Notes: a model not told the origin generated them from the letters alone. A DNA stretch of 23,423 bases from Phallusia fumigata (GCA_008931825.1 QXVZ01032641.1:1-23423); one strand, 5' to 3'. Shown: positions 10,021 to 21,289, counted from the first letter of the stretch. A program made the numbers and translations.

Positions 10021-10367
10021 GTGGGTTAAGCGTTGACAGTTGGTTGCGACGGTTGGTTGAAATTTTGTTAAAATATGAAAGATATTTAGACGTAAAAAGG
10101 TCACTGTGGTTTCGACGTCTTAATTTGACAACGTTTTAACGTTGCAATTGGTAAAACAACGTTAAANGTCAACGTCATACATTACAAAATGAGAATTGGC
10201 CAACATCGACTTTGAGATATAGTGGGTTAAGCGTTGACAGTTGGTTGCGACGGTTGGTTGAAATTTTGTTAAAATATGAAAGATATTTAGACGTAAAAAG
10301 GTCACTGTGGTTTCGACGTCTTAATTTGACAAGGTTTTAACGTTGCAATTGGTAAAACAACGTTAAA
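9968..10367. repeat. Direct duplication flanking a single N (probable assembly artefact)
   Basis: 9968-10166 and 10168-10367 are almost identical: one inserted T (GAGATAAGTGGG versus GAGATATAGTGGG) and one C/G change (ACAACGTTT versus ACAAGGTTT). They are separated only by the N at 10167. Near-identity directly around a gap base suggests two overlapping contig ends, perhaps from two haplotypes, that were not merged. Confidence 0.8.
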
Positions 10368-10500
10368 ATTTGACGTTGACTAGACGTTTTCTGGTGGTTG
10401 ATTATGAAAGATTTTTGGATGTGAATAACAGACTGTTGTTTCACATTTTTATAGTAACACGGTTATGACGTCGCAATTACCAGTTAAAGCAACGACAAAA
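10050..10500. repeat. Diverged AACGTT-rich tandem repeat, period about 128 bp
   Basis: The order ATGAAAGAT, then CTGT-GTTTC, then ACGT-GCAATT and AACG seen at 10075-10166 (and again at 10276-10367) recurs in diverged form at 10404-10500. Palindromic AACGTT and GACGTC words are abundant. The diverged third unit shows that some tandem structure is real even if the N-flanked duplication is not. Confidence 0.5.
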
Positions 10501-12400
10501 CATACCGTGGTTAAGATGTTTTGAAGTTTTTTTTTAAGTTTAAAAGTTTTTCAAACGTTCAAAATTACATATCGTTTTGTCGCGCTTTTAATCAATCATC
10601 AAGTTTTTTATTTATTTAGAACTAAGTACTATATATCACTTCTTGTGTAGTAGGGGAGGAATAAAAAGTTTAAGCAAAGGGGTAATGTATCAAAAAAGAT
10701 TGGGAAACACTGTACTATGCCAATACTACGACGTCCAGGATAAGACACATGGCATTACGTTCGATGGTATTGTAACTAACAATAAAAACAAAACATGCAG
10801 TACATTTCAAACACGAACAAAAAAGGAGAAAGAAAAGTGAAACTTAAAAGTAAACATTACACCACAGCCTCCGCCAGAAACAACTTGTGTCGTATTGTTT
10901 TATTGCCAAAAAATAGACGTTTTATTGACGCTGGAAATGTAAGTGTCAAACACATCTTTAAATCGTGATGCCGTATCAATACCAGCAACCACTTTTATAC
11001 CAACAACTTAAAACGAAACAGTCTTGCGTTTCACAAGGTTAGTCCTAAATACATTATTTACAAAGATATTCTAGGTTTTTAGCATCGGACAGATAAACCT
11101 TATTTATCTGTCGATTAAAGTCATTCATAAACTTATGACAGTTCGGAAGATCGCCGTTATGTTTTAATAAAGCCAATTTTGATGTTAAAACCCCAGTTCT
11201 TTACAGTCGCTAGTGTAAATTAGATTCTAATGCTTGATAGAGGGGACTTTTATCAAAGGTGCCCAGTGGCATCCGTCGGATCGAATCCTGCCTTCACTGG
11301 GAGGACTCAAAGGGATCAGCAGGAACCTGTGGCTCTCTGGTGCAAGTGGTCGCTCTGCCGAGTTCACATTGATTGTTTGTTTATCCAACAATGGCGGACC
11401 ATCTAACGATGCTAGCTATTGTTTTCACTGTGCACGTGCACTATAGGCTTGGTAGCTTTCAAAATGTCAGATGTTTCGCCCTGTTTAGCGTTCTGTGTCA
11501 GAAGCTTTTTTCGTATGATTCGCCAGAAGCACGGGATTTGTTTTTTATGATTGGTGTAAATTCTTAACCATGCAAAGACTTACACGAGTCAAATTCGCTC
11601 ATTGAGTCTGCAGCGAAAATTCTTCCTGTGCTTTATCGACCTTGAGCTTCATCACCAACTCCAACACTCTCTTGTTTAGACATTGTTCTCCCTTGACCTG
11701 ATGACTCTTGGTATCACCAGAGCAAATCAAAACCCATTAGAATGATGTGGAATTCAAGCCTTTTGCTAATTCAACTTTAGTTCTTTGTCTGGCAGAATGA
11801 GGTCGGTCGGAATCGAACATGCCCTTTCTCGCAATTATGACTCCATCAAATGTTTGAAAAACAGCAGTTTTGGAATGGTGATCAAGTTGATTTTAAAAGT
11901 TTTTGAACCGAACTTTATTTAAACATATAAAATAATCGTTACGGTTCAGATTACAAATGAACTATCTTGTTACAAACCAACTTACTGCAACGTCGTCCAA
12001 TTGCAACACCTTTAAACACAAGGAAAAATCTAGGTTGTTGGCACTGGTCAAAGAAGAAAGAAACGTAAGGCTTTTTCGGTAATTGTGATAAAAAACTAGC
12101 TTGAAAATTGATGTAAAATAATAAGAATATGTACCAACTCCCCCATAAGCGTAATAAAAATTTATGGCCACTGTCCACAATGTAGTAAATAACTGCTTAA
12201 AACTTATTACTTGGCCTCAACGTTTCCACTCATGTAAAAAAAAAACATCAAGCACACCGCACGATCTCAACGAGGACGTGCCACGCAGCCAAGTTTTAAC
12301 AGAATTTTCGTTGATAGCGACCACGTCGTTGCGGTTTAACAACGGAATTAGCGTTTACCAACAGAAAAAAGTCCAAATCAAGTAGAGTCCGACTTGTGTA
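10501..12400. other. Intergenic stretch, no gene supported
   Basis: No exon chain or known motif was found. A 58-codon frame from ATG at 11391 has a good start context (ACAATGGCGG) and a hydrophobic N-terminus but no recognisable homology or splice support. Two spots resemble the RNA polymerase III B box (GGATCGAATCC near 11279; GGAATCGAACA near 11809), but neither folds into a tRNA. Confidence 0.5.
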
Positions 12401-12414
12401 AAGTCGTTAAGCCG

Positions 12415-12607
12415 TGACTGGAGCCTCCCCAGCACTGCCTTTGTTATTGATGTAAGGTAAGTGAACAGTTTGGTTCAAATTTATGTTTTTTAATGATGAC
12501 ATAGAAATCTAAACGCTTCGTCTCCATGGAAACTGTGGCCAACGTTGCCAAGAGGCGTCTACTTTTAAGATCCTCTGCAACGACTCTGTGCACTGATACT
12601 TGAACAG
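12415..12607 (+). other. Candidate 5' untranslated exon(s) of the TEX45/SAXO5-like gene
   Basis: Two strong donors lie here, TGTAAG|GTAAGTG at 12456/12457 and GAACAG|GTAAGCC at 12607/12608, upstream of the pyrimidine-rich acceptor TTTTTTATGTAG at 13062. Splicing from 12607 to 13063 leaves no in-frame ATG before 13084, so the segment would be non-coding. Exon limits to the left cannot be set. Confidence 0.35.
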
Positions 12608-13083
12608 GTAAGCCAAGTATTGATTTATTGATATTTAACAGAAACGAAAGTAGCTACATAAAAACCTATGTCAGTGGAAGGTGGACAAACTAGCTGAATC
12701 CCAAATTAACACAAACCCCTTTTGGAACGGGTTGGGGTTTTAAAGTAAACTGAAGCACAAGAAAATAAAAACATGCTGTAAATAAAGAAACATAGGGGAA
12801 AAATTAATTATTTTGCCCCAACCATTTATTAGAATTCTGTTCTGCATTTTAAATCAAACCGTTTGGTCTTTTCTAATTTTAAACAAAATCAAAGGCAAAA
12901 GGAGCTATGTACGATAAAAAAAATTTACCACAATTAATGTTACAAGCCTTCTAGTGGGTGTACGTGTGCATGTTAACAAATCCATATTTCAATTTATACA
13001 AAATATAGAATGGCAGTGTAATGCACTCCATGCAGTCATTAAATGCTGTGTTTTTTATGTAGGTTGAACATCAACCAACAGAA

Positions 13084-16068
13084 ATGTTGGCAGAAAATAA
13101 CCATACCATTCCTGCTCCATTGCATGGGCAAGATTTTTTGGCCTCTTCGCATTACAAAATTTCTCATGATGAACGGTTTATCCCAGGCTCACTTAAAAGC
13201 ACTTTCCACAGGGATTATGTTCCTTTAAATGATGTTCACAAACCTGAAGCAGCATTGCCCCCAAAACCTTCACAGTTCATGCATAGGGATGAGGAAAAGA
13301 TCAACATGAAAGTGACAGAGACCTGCACAGCCTTTCCAGCAAAACAGTCAATAAATGATGACCAAAGGGACAAATATGATTCCCTTTATCGAACAAATTT
13401 TAAGATGGATTCTGATTTAAGAATGTCAACATTTAATACAACACATGGACATTACTACAAGCCCAAACTGGTTGGTCAACATTCCAACACAAACTTGGCA
13501 AGAATTTGGATGAAGAGCCAATTTCCGCAAGGAGATATTGAGAAGGCAGATGAGCCTGTTTCAAACTACCGGTACATTGTGAAGTCAAATGCTTTGATGA
13601 TAAGTTGTTTATAACGTTTTATTTGTCATGAAAATATTTTTAAAGTGGAAGCTATCAAGGACATGACAGCAGCAAACAACCCCCTCAAAGAGTGTTCCCA
13701 GATAAGTGGACTGGAAAATCTGCCCTTGTGGGTGACAATTTAAGAAGGTTTGCAACAACTCATGGAACAAATTTTATTGGATCCTATATGCAACCACCGA
13801 AGTCTGTACCAAAGGTGTAATTTTTTCACTTCTTGTATTATTATTATTACTAGGTTGGTTCAGGGTGTGGTGTGATTGGTTTTGTTCGACCATGGCTGCC
13901 CCTAAGATGGTGTCCAAATTATAAGTTTCTGCAGATTGGATCATGTGATGTTTTGCCTGTTTTCTTTGGATGGTGTCTTACCACAAGCACTAACTTCTAA
14001 ATGTACTGAAGTACTGTGTTCACTTACTGCACTTAAGAACCAAATAACAAAACATTCCTCCTACTTTGCAACCATTAGTTAGCTATTGTTTTGTATTGAT
14101 TATGTTCTAAACCAGTGGTCGACAAACCATGGGCTGCAGTCCAATTGTGGGCCGCCTAGTACTTTTTAGTGGGCCGCGCAAACCTTACTTATGTGGGCCG
14201 CGTGGTGTATAGGAGCTGGATCCTGACGCGATTGCGAGGCCAAAGCACGGATTCGTACTCCATTGCACCACATGTAAACGGTGATTATTTGATGACAAAT
14301 AATTGTTTGAGGGATGCATTGTGATAAAACAAACAACAGTTATTTGACATAACAAAATCAATTGTTATGTAACAAATGAATTGTGATAGAACAATAAATG
14401 TCTGGAACTCATGAATAGCAAGGTAAAGTGTCCTGACATGAATTTAATTGACCAATTTAAACAAACAAAAATGTGGTTTTATACACAAAAAAGATTGATT
14501 AATGTTAGAAGACATTTTCAATGCAATTTTATGAAACAAACTTGTCTGTGTGGGCCTCCAGTTAAGATTAAATAGGGAATTTGGGCCNGTAAAATGTGTG
14601 CTTGTTCTAGGGTTGCCAACCGTCCTTTATTTCAAAGGACAATCCTTTATTCAGCTGTATTTGTCCTTGTCCTTTATTGAGATTTGAAATGACACTATTT
14701 GTCCTTTAAAATCGTTTTGGTTCAATTTCTGAACTGGGACTCTAAGGACCAAAACGTTAAGGACCAAAACAAATCCAGCGTATTACACAAGAAGGTAGTT
14801 TTGACGTCCTTAACAAAATCGAGCCGTATTTGTTATGAAAGAAATATATGTGAGAAAGCTTTAAACAGTATACTGTGCCAATGTTTCATGTTATCATCAC
14901 TAATTGAAAGTGTGTTTTCGGGACGTGATAAAATATTTAGTTTTGTCCTTTATTAGTTTTTATAAGTTTTATGTCCTTTATTGTAGCTTAATAGAGTTGG
15001 CAACCCTAGCTTGTTCGGATGTCAAAATTGTATGTAATTTACAAAGTTTGTACAACATAGCTTTTGAATCACTAGCCCCTCAAATAAGTCAGTTTATAAA
15101 AATCCCCCAAAATCTATAAAATTCTTGTTTGGGAAACTTCTCTTCATCATCTGATTATAATGTTAATACGATATTAGCACTTTAAAAAGTGATTTTGCAA
15201 CAGTAAAGTGGTCAGGTAAACAGCGTTTAAGAGCTGTCTCAGTCAAATGGTAACCTTTTATTTGTAACGTAAAAAATACGAATTGTGACGTCATAACTTA
15301 CCGCCAATAGATGTGACGTCACCAACACAAAAATTACCCACAGAAGTCAAAAGCCCCCACAATTAATTTTAATGGATTTGAGCCACTGACCCGAAGCATT
15401 AATGCTAATCGAAAGCATGGGTAACAAAGCTGCTCAAGCCACGCAACGCATACAATAGTTCAAGCTTGTCTTAACTACAAGAGATGAAGCTGTCTTAACA
15501 TTTATGGAGACATGCGTAGACCGCGAATGTTCGTGAAGCTGACATAACCCTGATTGTTAAAGTCATGAAACACCATTTTGGTCCATGTGTAAACTTCATC
15601 GAAAGTTTTGTCTGTTGCTACTTTGTCCATTTAAGTGTACTATTTTTTTTCATAGTATTTGATAACTAACTAAACCACATTTCGCCTTGTGTAGGTTCAT
15701 GAATGTGTTTTATTCACGAAATGGATTTTTTTGCGGGATGAGCAATAAACATCGGTATTGGGCCCGGCGTTTAATAACATTAAATATTTCCAGGTAACCT
15801 GGAATCGAGATCCACAACTTGGAGCGACTTTCGTGCTCATGATACCGGCAGACTCAAACCACATAAAATCGGGCTCGAAAATTTGCGTGTGACTCATTTC
15901 ACACCACCCTTGGGCAATCGCCGGTATTTTTTAACGAATCATGACTCGCAGTATACACCAAAAGCCATTGAACGAATTAGTGTTGATCCAGGACGCCTTC
16001 AGCGCAGCTCTGTTCCGATTGGAACTATGGGAAACTTCATTAAAGGGTGTCATAATGGGTGGGAATAA
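13084..16068 (+). CDS. SAXO5: TEX45/SAXO5-like (C19orf45 family) axonemal microtubule protein, partial model
   Basis: Visible coding exons: 13084-13571 (preceded by an acceptor at 13062), 13646-13814 and 15794-16068. The first two join in frame (219 codons). The N-terminus, SSHYKISHDERFIPGS (21-36) then FHRDYV (41-46), a proline-rich stretch and MHRDEEK (66-72), resembles the start of vertebrate TEX45/SAXO5, as does FPQGDIEK (147-154). Exon 2 ends in phase 0 while the last exon needs phase 1, so a linking exon is missing from this model. The last exon reads STTWSDFRAHD and YFLTNHDSQYTPK, sharing an F-x(2,3)-H-[GD] motif with the earlier exons (TFNTTHG, RFATTHG). It ends at TAA 16066-16068, although the protein may continue by splicing. 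Family members bind microtubules in cilia and sperm. Family assignment is moderate and full structure uncertain. Confidence 0.6.
14113..14240. mobile_element. Partial hAT-like element end
   Basis: It begins CAGTGGTCGACAAACCATGG and is followed by repeated GGGCCGC motifs (near 14151, 14173 and 14196), a pattern typical of animal hAT non-autonomous elements. No inverted partner end was found before 15793. The N at 14588 and the MITE at 14608 interrupt the downstream side. Confidence 0.4.
14608..15008. mobile_element. 401-bp hAT MITE with perfect 8-bp target duplication
   Basis: Perfect 13-bp terminal inverted repeats TAGGGTTGCCAAC (14608-14620 and, inverted, 14996-15008) are flanked by identical 8-bp copies GCTTGTTC (14600-14607 and 15009-15016). 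The subterminal regions carry five CCTTTAT words in the same orientation (14624, 14644, 14671, 14947, 14975), possible transposase-binding repeats. There is no coding capacity. It lies in the intron before the last visible exon of the TEX45/SAXO5-like gene. The intact duplication suggests a fairly recent insertion. Confidence 0.9.
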
Positions 16069-16385
16069 TGACAGTGGAAGATTGTTGCACTTAGAATTGT
16101 TTGTTTTACCTTAAACTCTAATTTCAAATAAGCCATATTCATATACCTATGCCTTGCATTTTTCGTAGTGTTACCTTCAAGGCCATAACCCATGCACTTG
16201 CCATTAGCTGTATGTTTTGTGTAAACCCATGACATAAAGTATTTAGGCGCAAATCTTGCCTGTTAAATTAACTTAAGACACGTGTGTCTTGTTGTTTCTT
16301 TTATTAGCTTATATATTTAGCAAATGATTACAAGTTAACTCTGACAAGTGGTGTTTGGATTCCGATCAGTGTTGTATTGTCGACA

Positions 16386-16391
16386 AATAAA
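16386..16391 (+). terminator. Candidate polyadenylation signal AATAAA after the TEX45/SAXO5-like gene
   Basis: Canonical hexamer about 320 nt past the last in-frame stop at 16068. It is a plausible 3' end if that exon is terminal. Confidence 0.3.
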
Positions 16392-19225
16392 CACTGCATC
16401 AGGAATTGTCGGCTGAGAGACTCTTGGTTGTTTCATATTTTGAATTTGTGACAATATGCTGTTGACCAATAGTTTAAATCTTTTTTCAACCAACAAAACT
16501 CACTTACTCACTTAAACGTTATGCTTTAACGTCGTACATCAACAAACGCGAACACAGATTGAAAATGCAGTGCGTAATCGTACGCAAGGATGTAACGAAT
16601 CTGAAAGGTTGTAGATCAGTTCTCAAAGTGGGTTTCCTAGAGGTCCGTAAAGCGATATTAGAAGACCGCTAAAGTACGTTTGTTGTCAGCATTGATAGCG
16701 CCCTTTGTGGCACCGCCGCATAAAGCTGCTTTGTGATATTACAGATACCAGTTGCCCTAAAGTATTGCTGAGTTGTAATAGACGGAAGTTAATTCGATTT
16801 AAATTTTGTGAAAAAACATGTTGCATTTGTAGTTAAAGTTTAGCCCATTTGTTACTACGTCACACACCGTAAGAGATTGCACCAAAGACTCGCACAGAAA
16901 CGACACAATTAATTAATTGAATACCTTTGCCAAAAGCAGGCAGATGAAATTTACATTTTTGCACGAACGCCTTGGCAAATAAATTGATTGTTTAGGAATT
17001 TAATCTCATACAAAATGAAATTAGTTTTTGTGTTAAAAATAAATAGTCTGGAAAAAATTATTCAGATCGGAATCGCTTCAGTGCACAGAATAAAGTTACC
17101 CAAGCGCCATAATATAGTGCAGTGATTCCCAACCTTTTCCTTTTCGGTACCTCTTTGAAATCATTAACCAGTTCTCGGACCCCCTTCTGTAATTTTCGAA
17201 ATTTAATTTTTGTTCTCATCTTCAAATAACAATTAAACCACTTTACGAACAGATTTGGCCTCTTTCACGCCCCCTTGGCTACGTCCCTGTGGTAAAATAC
17301 TGTGCGATTGATCAGTACCCCTGATGTAGTAGATTCGGAAAATTTTAAATACAGCTTTTTTTTAAAGGTTTTGCGATAAATATTGGGTAAAACTAATTTG
17401 ACTTTTCCAGGTAGGATTTTCGTATACAACTCACGATTTTAAATAGTTTCAAAATGACGACACAAGAAGATGTCTTGGTTGATATTCGCATCCACGCCTA
17501 AAAAATACTTACATTGTAAAACGCTTAGAAGAGCAGACTGACCTGTTGCGGCCACATAGCACTGTAGTACCGTCTAGCGGCGAACACGCCAATACACGAT
17601 GGCCACAACCTGACCGATCAGAGAGTCACATTATTGCAACATATACACGTTTTGTAATATTACTTGGCAAGGCAAAGGAGGGTTGTGATATTTTTAATCA
17701 AAGGTTTAGGGGTATGTAAGATAAATAAAATGTAGCTGAAACGTATGCACGTGTCAGTGGCTTGCGAATGTAAACGGATACGTACACAGAAGTCACACGG
17801 TGTTTCGCTCTAGGACAGACAGAGTTAATTGTGACTATAGTATTGTAAGCTTGTTGGTGAAAATAGTCCGAAGTTTTTGTGTAGCTGTTTGCCACCGCTG
17901 GGGGATCACGAATCGGAGTTGGTTGAGCGCCACAATACAGGGTACTAATTTGTCACTCGCACCCACCTATATCAGTGAGTTGAGTTGAGATGAGTTTATT
18001 CGCTTGGTGAAAGAAAAGATAGCGACACAATAGCACTAAATCAATTACCAGGCCGGAAATAGCTGCGCTATGTTAAAACGTTTACGCGACAGTCTGTCTT
18101 TCCCAGCGAGAGGTTACACGCAAAAATGTATAAAGGCACAAGAATAGTTTAGTTGAAATGTGGCCTAGGACAACGTTCTTTTCATCAAGACACTATGCAA
18201 CCATAACGCCTCAGGTCGGGGGGACACAATCTTTGGCTATTGGCGGCCGCATCACCGCGGCACCAACAGCGGCTTATTTTGTAATTACAAAAGGAACAAT
18301 ACAAAGTAAACTGTCATTTTACAGTTTATTTATGAGGTATAGTCAGTCTAATCATTATTTACTGTTATACCTGGTAATAATTAACCTAATGGATAGACAA
18401 TTCTATGAAATAGCCGCGGCATCCCTGAACCGTGCAATTTGCAAACGGCACCCCGGTTTAGAAACATTGGTCCACAGTTTACACACAGAAAACACACAGG
18501 TATTTTCTGCATACACGCTTTCCGCGCATAAATACAGTGTAGTTGATTTATTTCCGCATTTAACGTTGTTACTTTCATGATTTATTGGCTTAGACCTAGA
18601 GCTGATCAACCCCTGTGAGTGCTGTCCGGAACACTAGGATTCCGCGGAATTCAGGTTGAAGAGCCTTGAACTAGACTTAGCAGCAAACCACGACTATTGT
18701 CAGATTAACACCACACTCTGGAACAGGGCTGCCCACCCGCAGACCGCGGTCCGCATGGGGCCCTAGAGGTTCTTTTAAATAGCCCTTTAAAAAGTAAAGT
18801 TTTTAAAATTTTTGTTTATGGGCTCAGATTTGCCATCAAAATATACCAAAATTATACCGTTTGTTTTTGTTATACACCTACTAAAAGATTGTACGCCTAT
18901 AACGCTGTAAAAATATACCATTTTTTAAATTTGGTACAAATTAAATGCATACCAGTTGGCACTCAGCAACACGGCGTGCAACTAGTGATCCACTATCACC
19001 TCGTGTTGTCGCAAAATTTGTCAAAATAAAGTTTTGTAACGTAACAATAAAAACATTGGAAATAAACTTGATCGGTATTTGATTTAAAAAAAACGTTTTA
19101 TGGCCCTTTGTAATTTTTCTTTACGATAAAGTGACCCAAAACATCCAAAAGATTAAGCGGCACGAGGAAAAAACATTGGGAGTCTTGAGCCTCAAATCAC
19201 AATGCGAAGGGCGAACCCTACCACC
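16392..19225. other. Intergenic, repeat-rich, no gene supported
   Basis: Two hAT-style 5' ends are visible: CAGTGATTCCCAACC at 17120 and CAGGGCTGCCCACCC at 18724 followed by GACCGCGGTCCGCATGGGG. Neither has a matched opposite end. A 140-codon open frame at 18158-18580 has no recognised domain and an unremarkable composition. The area 18158-18300 is GC-richer than its surroundings. Confidence 0.5.
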
Positions 19226-19412
19226 GTACCATACCTCCAGATGAATGTTGCAGCGTACCGTACTGTACTGCTATCTATTGTTAAGGATATGACACGGTAC
19301 GGTACGTATTGAATTGTGCGTACCACGTACCTTGTTGCGAAGGACATACCGTACCACCGTAACGTACATTTTTATGATGTTTGCAGCGTACTGTCAGTGT
19401 ACCGTATCGTAC
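19226..19412. repeat. GTAC-dense block
   Basis: The 4-bp palindrome GTAC occurs 13 times in 187 bp (mostly as CGTACC, CGTACT or GGTACG), where less than one would be expected. Two arms share TTGCAGCGTAC...TACTGC-ATC, at about 19250 and 19383, suggesting an old tandem duplication of about 130 bp. Open frames across it are by-products of the repeat. Confidence 0.6.
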
Positions 19413-19971
19413 TGCCATCCTTGTATGGTGCAATGCCGTGGTGGTGGCAAGTATTAATTTCACCAAACTGGGGAGAGTTGTTGTCCTTAGGGACTATGGT
19501 GACCATCTTATGTCTCAATTTAACCGCTAGCCTCCAAAAGATTTAGGTTTTAATAGACAAAACATATGATTTGCATAGCCTTGAATAGGGTTTGATGTTT
19601 TCCTGTTAGATAAAACTAATAGCGTACTGTTTTTCAGTGTTCACAAAATGACCATTTAAAACCAGCCAGATGTGTATTGCTATTTAACGATTGTTATTTC
19701 TATGTTGGTTTTAAAACCGAGGTTACGCACGTTGCGTAGTTCGCTTACTGCTTAGTTTTTACTTTAGCCGTAATTATCCGTTCTAATCGTTCGGTTCTGT
19801 TTGAATGAGTCGAATTTGGTACAACTAAATACAACTAAAACTTCTTTAAATATTTAAATACGCGTATGGCAAATGATTTTTAATGCTTTAATCAATAAAA
19901 AGCCCTGGATATTTGCCCAACTGAAATGAAAGTTTCTTATTTTACATTTTTTAATCCGTTTTTTTTTTCAG

Positions 19972-20095
19972 CTCTACAACAATGTGCATACTTGTCCATG
20001 TTGCAGATATATGTTTTTTCATAGCTTTAATCGAGTTCTGCAGCACAACGACCACATGTCTTGCGACTGTTGTGCTTTTGGTAATTTTTGTTCAG
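19972..20095 (+). other. Orphan exon-like segment with strong splice signals
   Basis: A long pyrimidine tract ending TTTTTTTTTTCAG (19971) is followed by 124 nt ending TTCAG|GTAATA (donor at 20096). Two frames stay open across it. One (CTC TAC AAC...) is cysteine- and histidine-rich with CPCC and a later HNDH. The other (from codon 19973, ATG at 19982) gives CFFIALIEFC and TTTTCLATVVLLVIFVQ, a plausible membrane segment. No partner exon was found on either side, so this may be a real exon of an unseen gene or chance. Confidence 0.2.
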
Positions 20096-20349
20096 GTAAT
20101 ATAAATGAAGTTCTTTGCTTTGAGGCTGACTCCATTAAGAATTTAAAAACTATTTATATTGCCTTAAGTGTGCCGGGTTAAATGTAAAGCTCACCAATTG
20201 CCAGTCGTATCTTTTTTGCTAAAGTTCCTTTTCTGGGGTACATAGTAGCAAAGAGGTGCAACCTGACCCAGGTGTAGGCTTTGACACAGTGGGTCTGGGT
20301 CAAGCTGTATTCTTTCTCTGCACTGCAGTTTTTTGAAATGGCGTCGTTT

Positions 20350-20444
20350 CACAACTCAAGTGAAGTCTGAAATGGTGTCGTTGGAGTTAATTATGGTTGT
20401 GTTTTTCCCAAAACGTCATATTTCCTGGCTTCACTTGAGTTGTG
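20350..20444. repeat. Perfect 16-bp inverted repeat with 63-nt spacer
   Basis: CACAACTCAAGTGAAG (20350-20365) is exactly inverted at 20429-20444. A 15-bp direct repeat, TGAAATGGCGTCGTT at 20335 and TGAAATGGTGTCGTT near 20368, overlaps it. It may be a small palindromic element. No flanking duplication was found. Confidence 0.6.
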
Positions 20445-20762
20445 TTCAATATGACCATGTGGTTCTGCAACTGATTCGGAATTTAAAAGAACCCATTGGA
20501 CATGGTTTCATTTGAAACTATGGTTGGCTATGATTTGGAAGTAGGGGTGTTATGGCTATTCTAGAATAGTTGTTTCGAATCCAGAATATCGAATTCAAGT
20601 CTTATATTAATTTTGACAGAATGACACACAGAATTGCAAGCAACAGAACAACAATAAAGAGCTGTTTATTATGGGTCCCCTTCCCTGAAGGGGACACATA
20701 TTGTTTTCACTGTAGCCCCAAAAAGGGTGAAATCAGCTTGCACTTTTGTCATGAAATGTTTG

Positions 20763-21226
20763 ATGGATTTGGGTGAAATTTTTACAGCTGGTAGATATGG
20801 TCATGGTGATGTGTCATCAGTTTTGTTTAACCCCACAACCCCAGGGGATACCCCACTAGCCCCTAAAATGAGTCAAATTATTAAACAATGTATGAATTGG
20901 TTGAAATTTACAGTTTGTAGAATATGACCTTGTGGTGCATCGATTTGTTTGTTTGACCCCATTGCCCCATCAGATACCCAGCTGGCCCCTTAAAATGGGT
21001 CAAATTAGTAAACAATGTCTAAATTGGATGATATTCGCACAGTTTGTAGAACATGCCAGTGTGGTGTATGGAATTAATTTGGTCCCATAGTCCCAGGGGT
21101 TACCCCACTAGCCCCCTAAAATGGGTCAAATTACAAACAATGTCCAAATTTGTTGAAATTCGCAGTTTGTCGAACATGTCATCATGGTATGGAAATTTCA
21201 TTGTTTGACCTTATAACCCCATAGGT
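20763..21226 (+). repeat. Tandem array, about 3.6 units of roughly 127 bp
   Basis: Units start near 20763, 20895, 21023 and 21146 (last one partial). Each carries TTGAAATT-CAGTTTGT, GAA(T/C)ATG, a CCCCA-rich stretch, CCCCACTAGCCCC or similar, AAAATGGGTCAAATTA and AAACAATGT. A related single unit lies in transporter intron 8 (about 7593-7680), and a weaker one at 22590-22720. Confidence 0.75.
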
Positions 21227-21289
21227 CAGTGGTGTGTCATTCCTTTTGCTATCGTACAATTTTGACATGTATATAACTGATGTTAATCC

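Noticed and set aside
11250..11300. tRNA-like A- and B-box motifs near GGATCGAATCC, with flanking CCCAGTG/CACTGGG
   Set aside because: Box spacing is far too short and no cloverleaf forms. At most a decayed SINE.
11373..11567. Short frame with ATG at 11391 in good context (MADHLTMLAIVF...)
   Set aside because: Only 58 codons, with no homology I can name and no exon partners. Kept only as a remark.
11790..11850. Possible antisense tRNA around GGTCGGAATCGAACA
   Set aside because: The T-stem does not pair and no anticodon arm can be placed.
13815..13853. A 39-nt intron followed by a micro-exon joining exon 2 to exon 15794 in phase
   Set aside because: The intron would be implausibly short and the micro-exon donors (G\|GTTTTG or G\|GTGTGA) are poor.
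15360..15430. Possible linking exon (K-S-K-A-P-T...) for the TEX45/SAXO5-like gene, or a tRNA-like 3' end
   Set aside because: The open stretch ends at a donor in phase 2, which does not fit the phase 1 exon at 15794. The tRNA-like motif has no matching stem.
18158..18580. 140-codon open frame on the plus strand
   Set aside because: No recognised motif, no splice or start support, overlapping minus-strand frames of similar size, and repeat-rich surroundings.
20763..21226. Possible CRISPR-like array because of regular repeats
   Set aside because: The repeats are contiguous 127-bp diverged units without unique spacers, in an animal genome. An ordinary tandem array.
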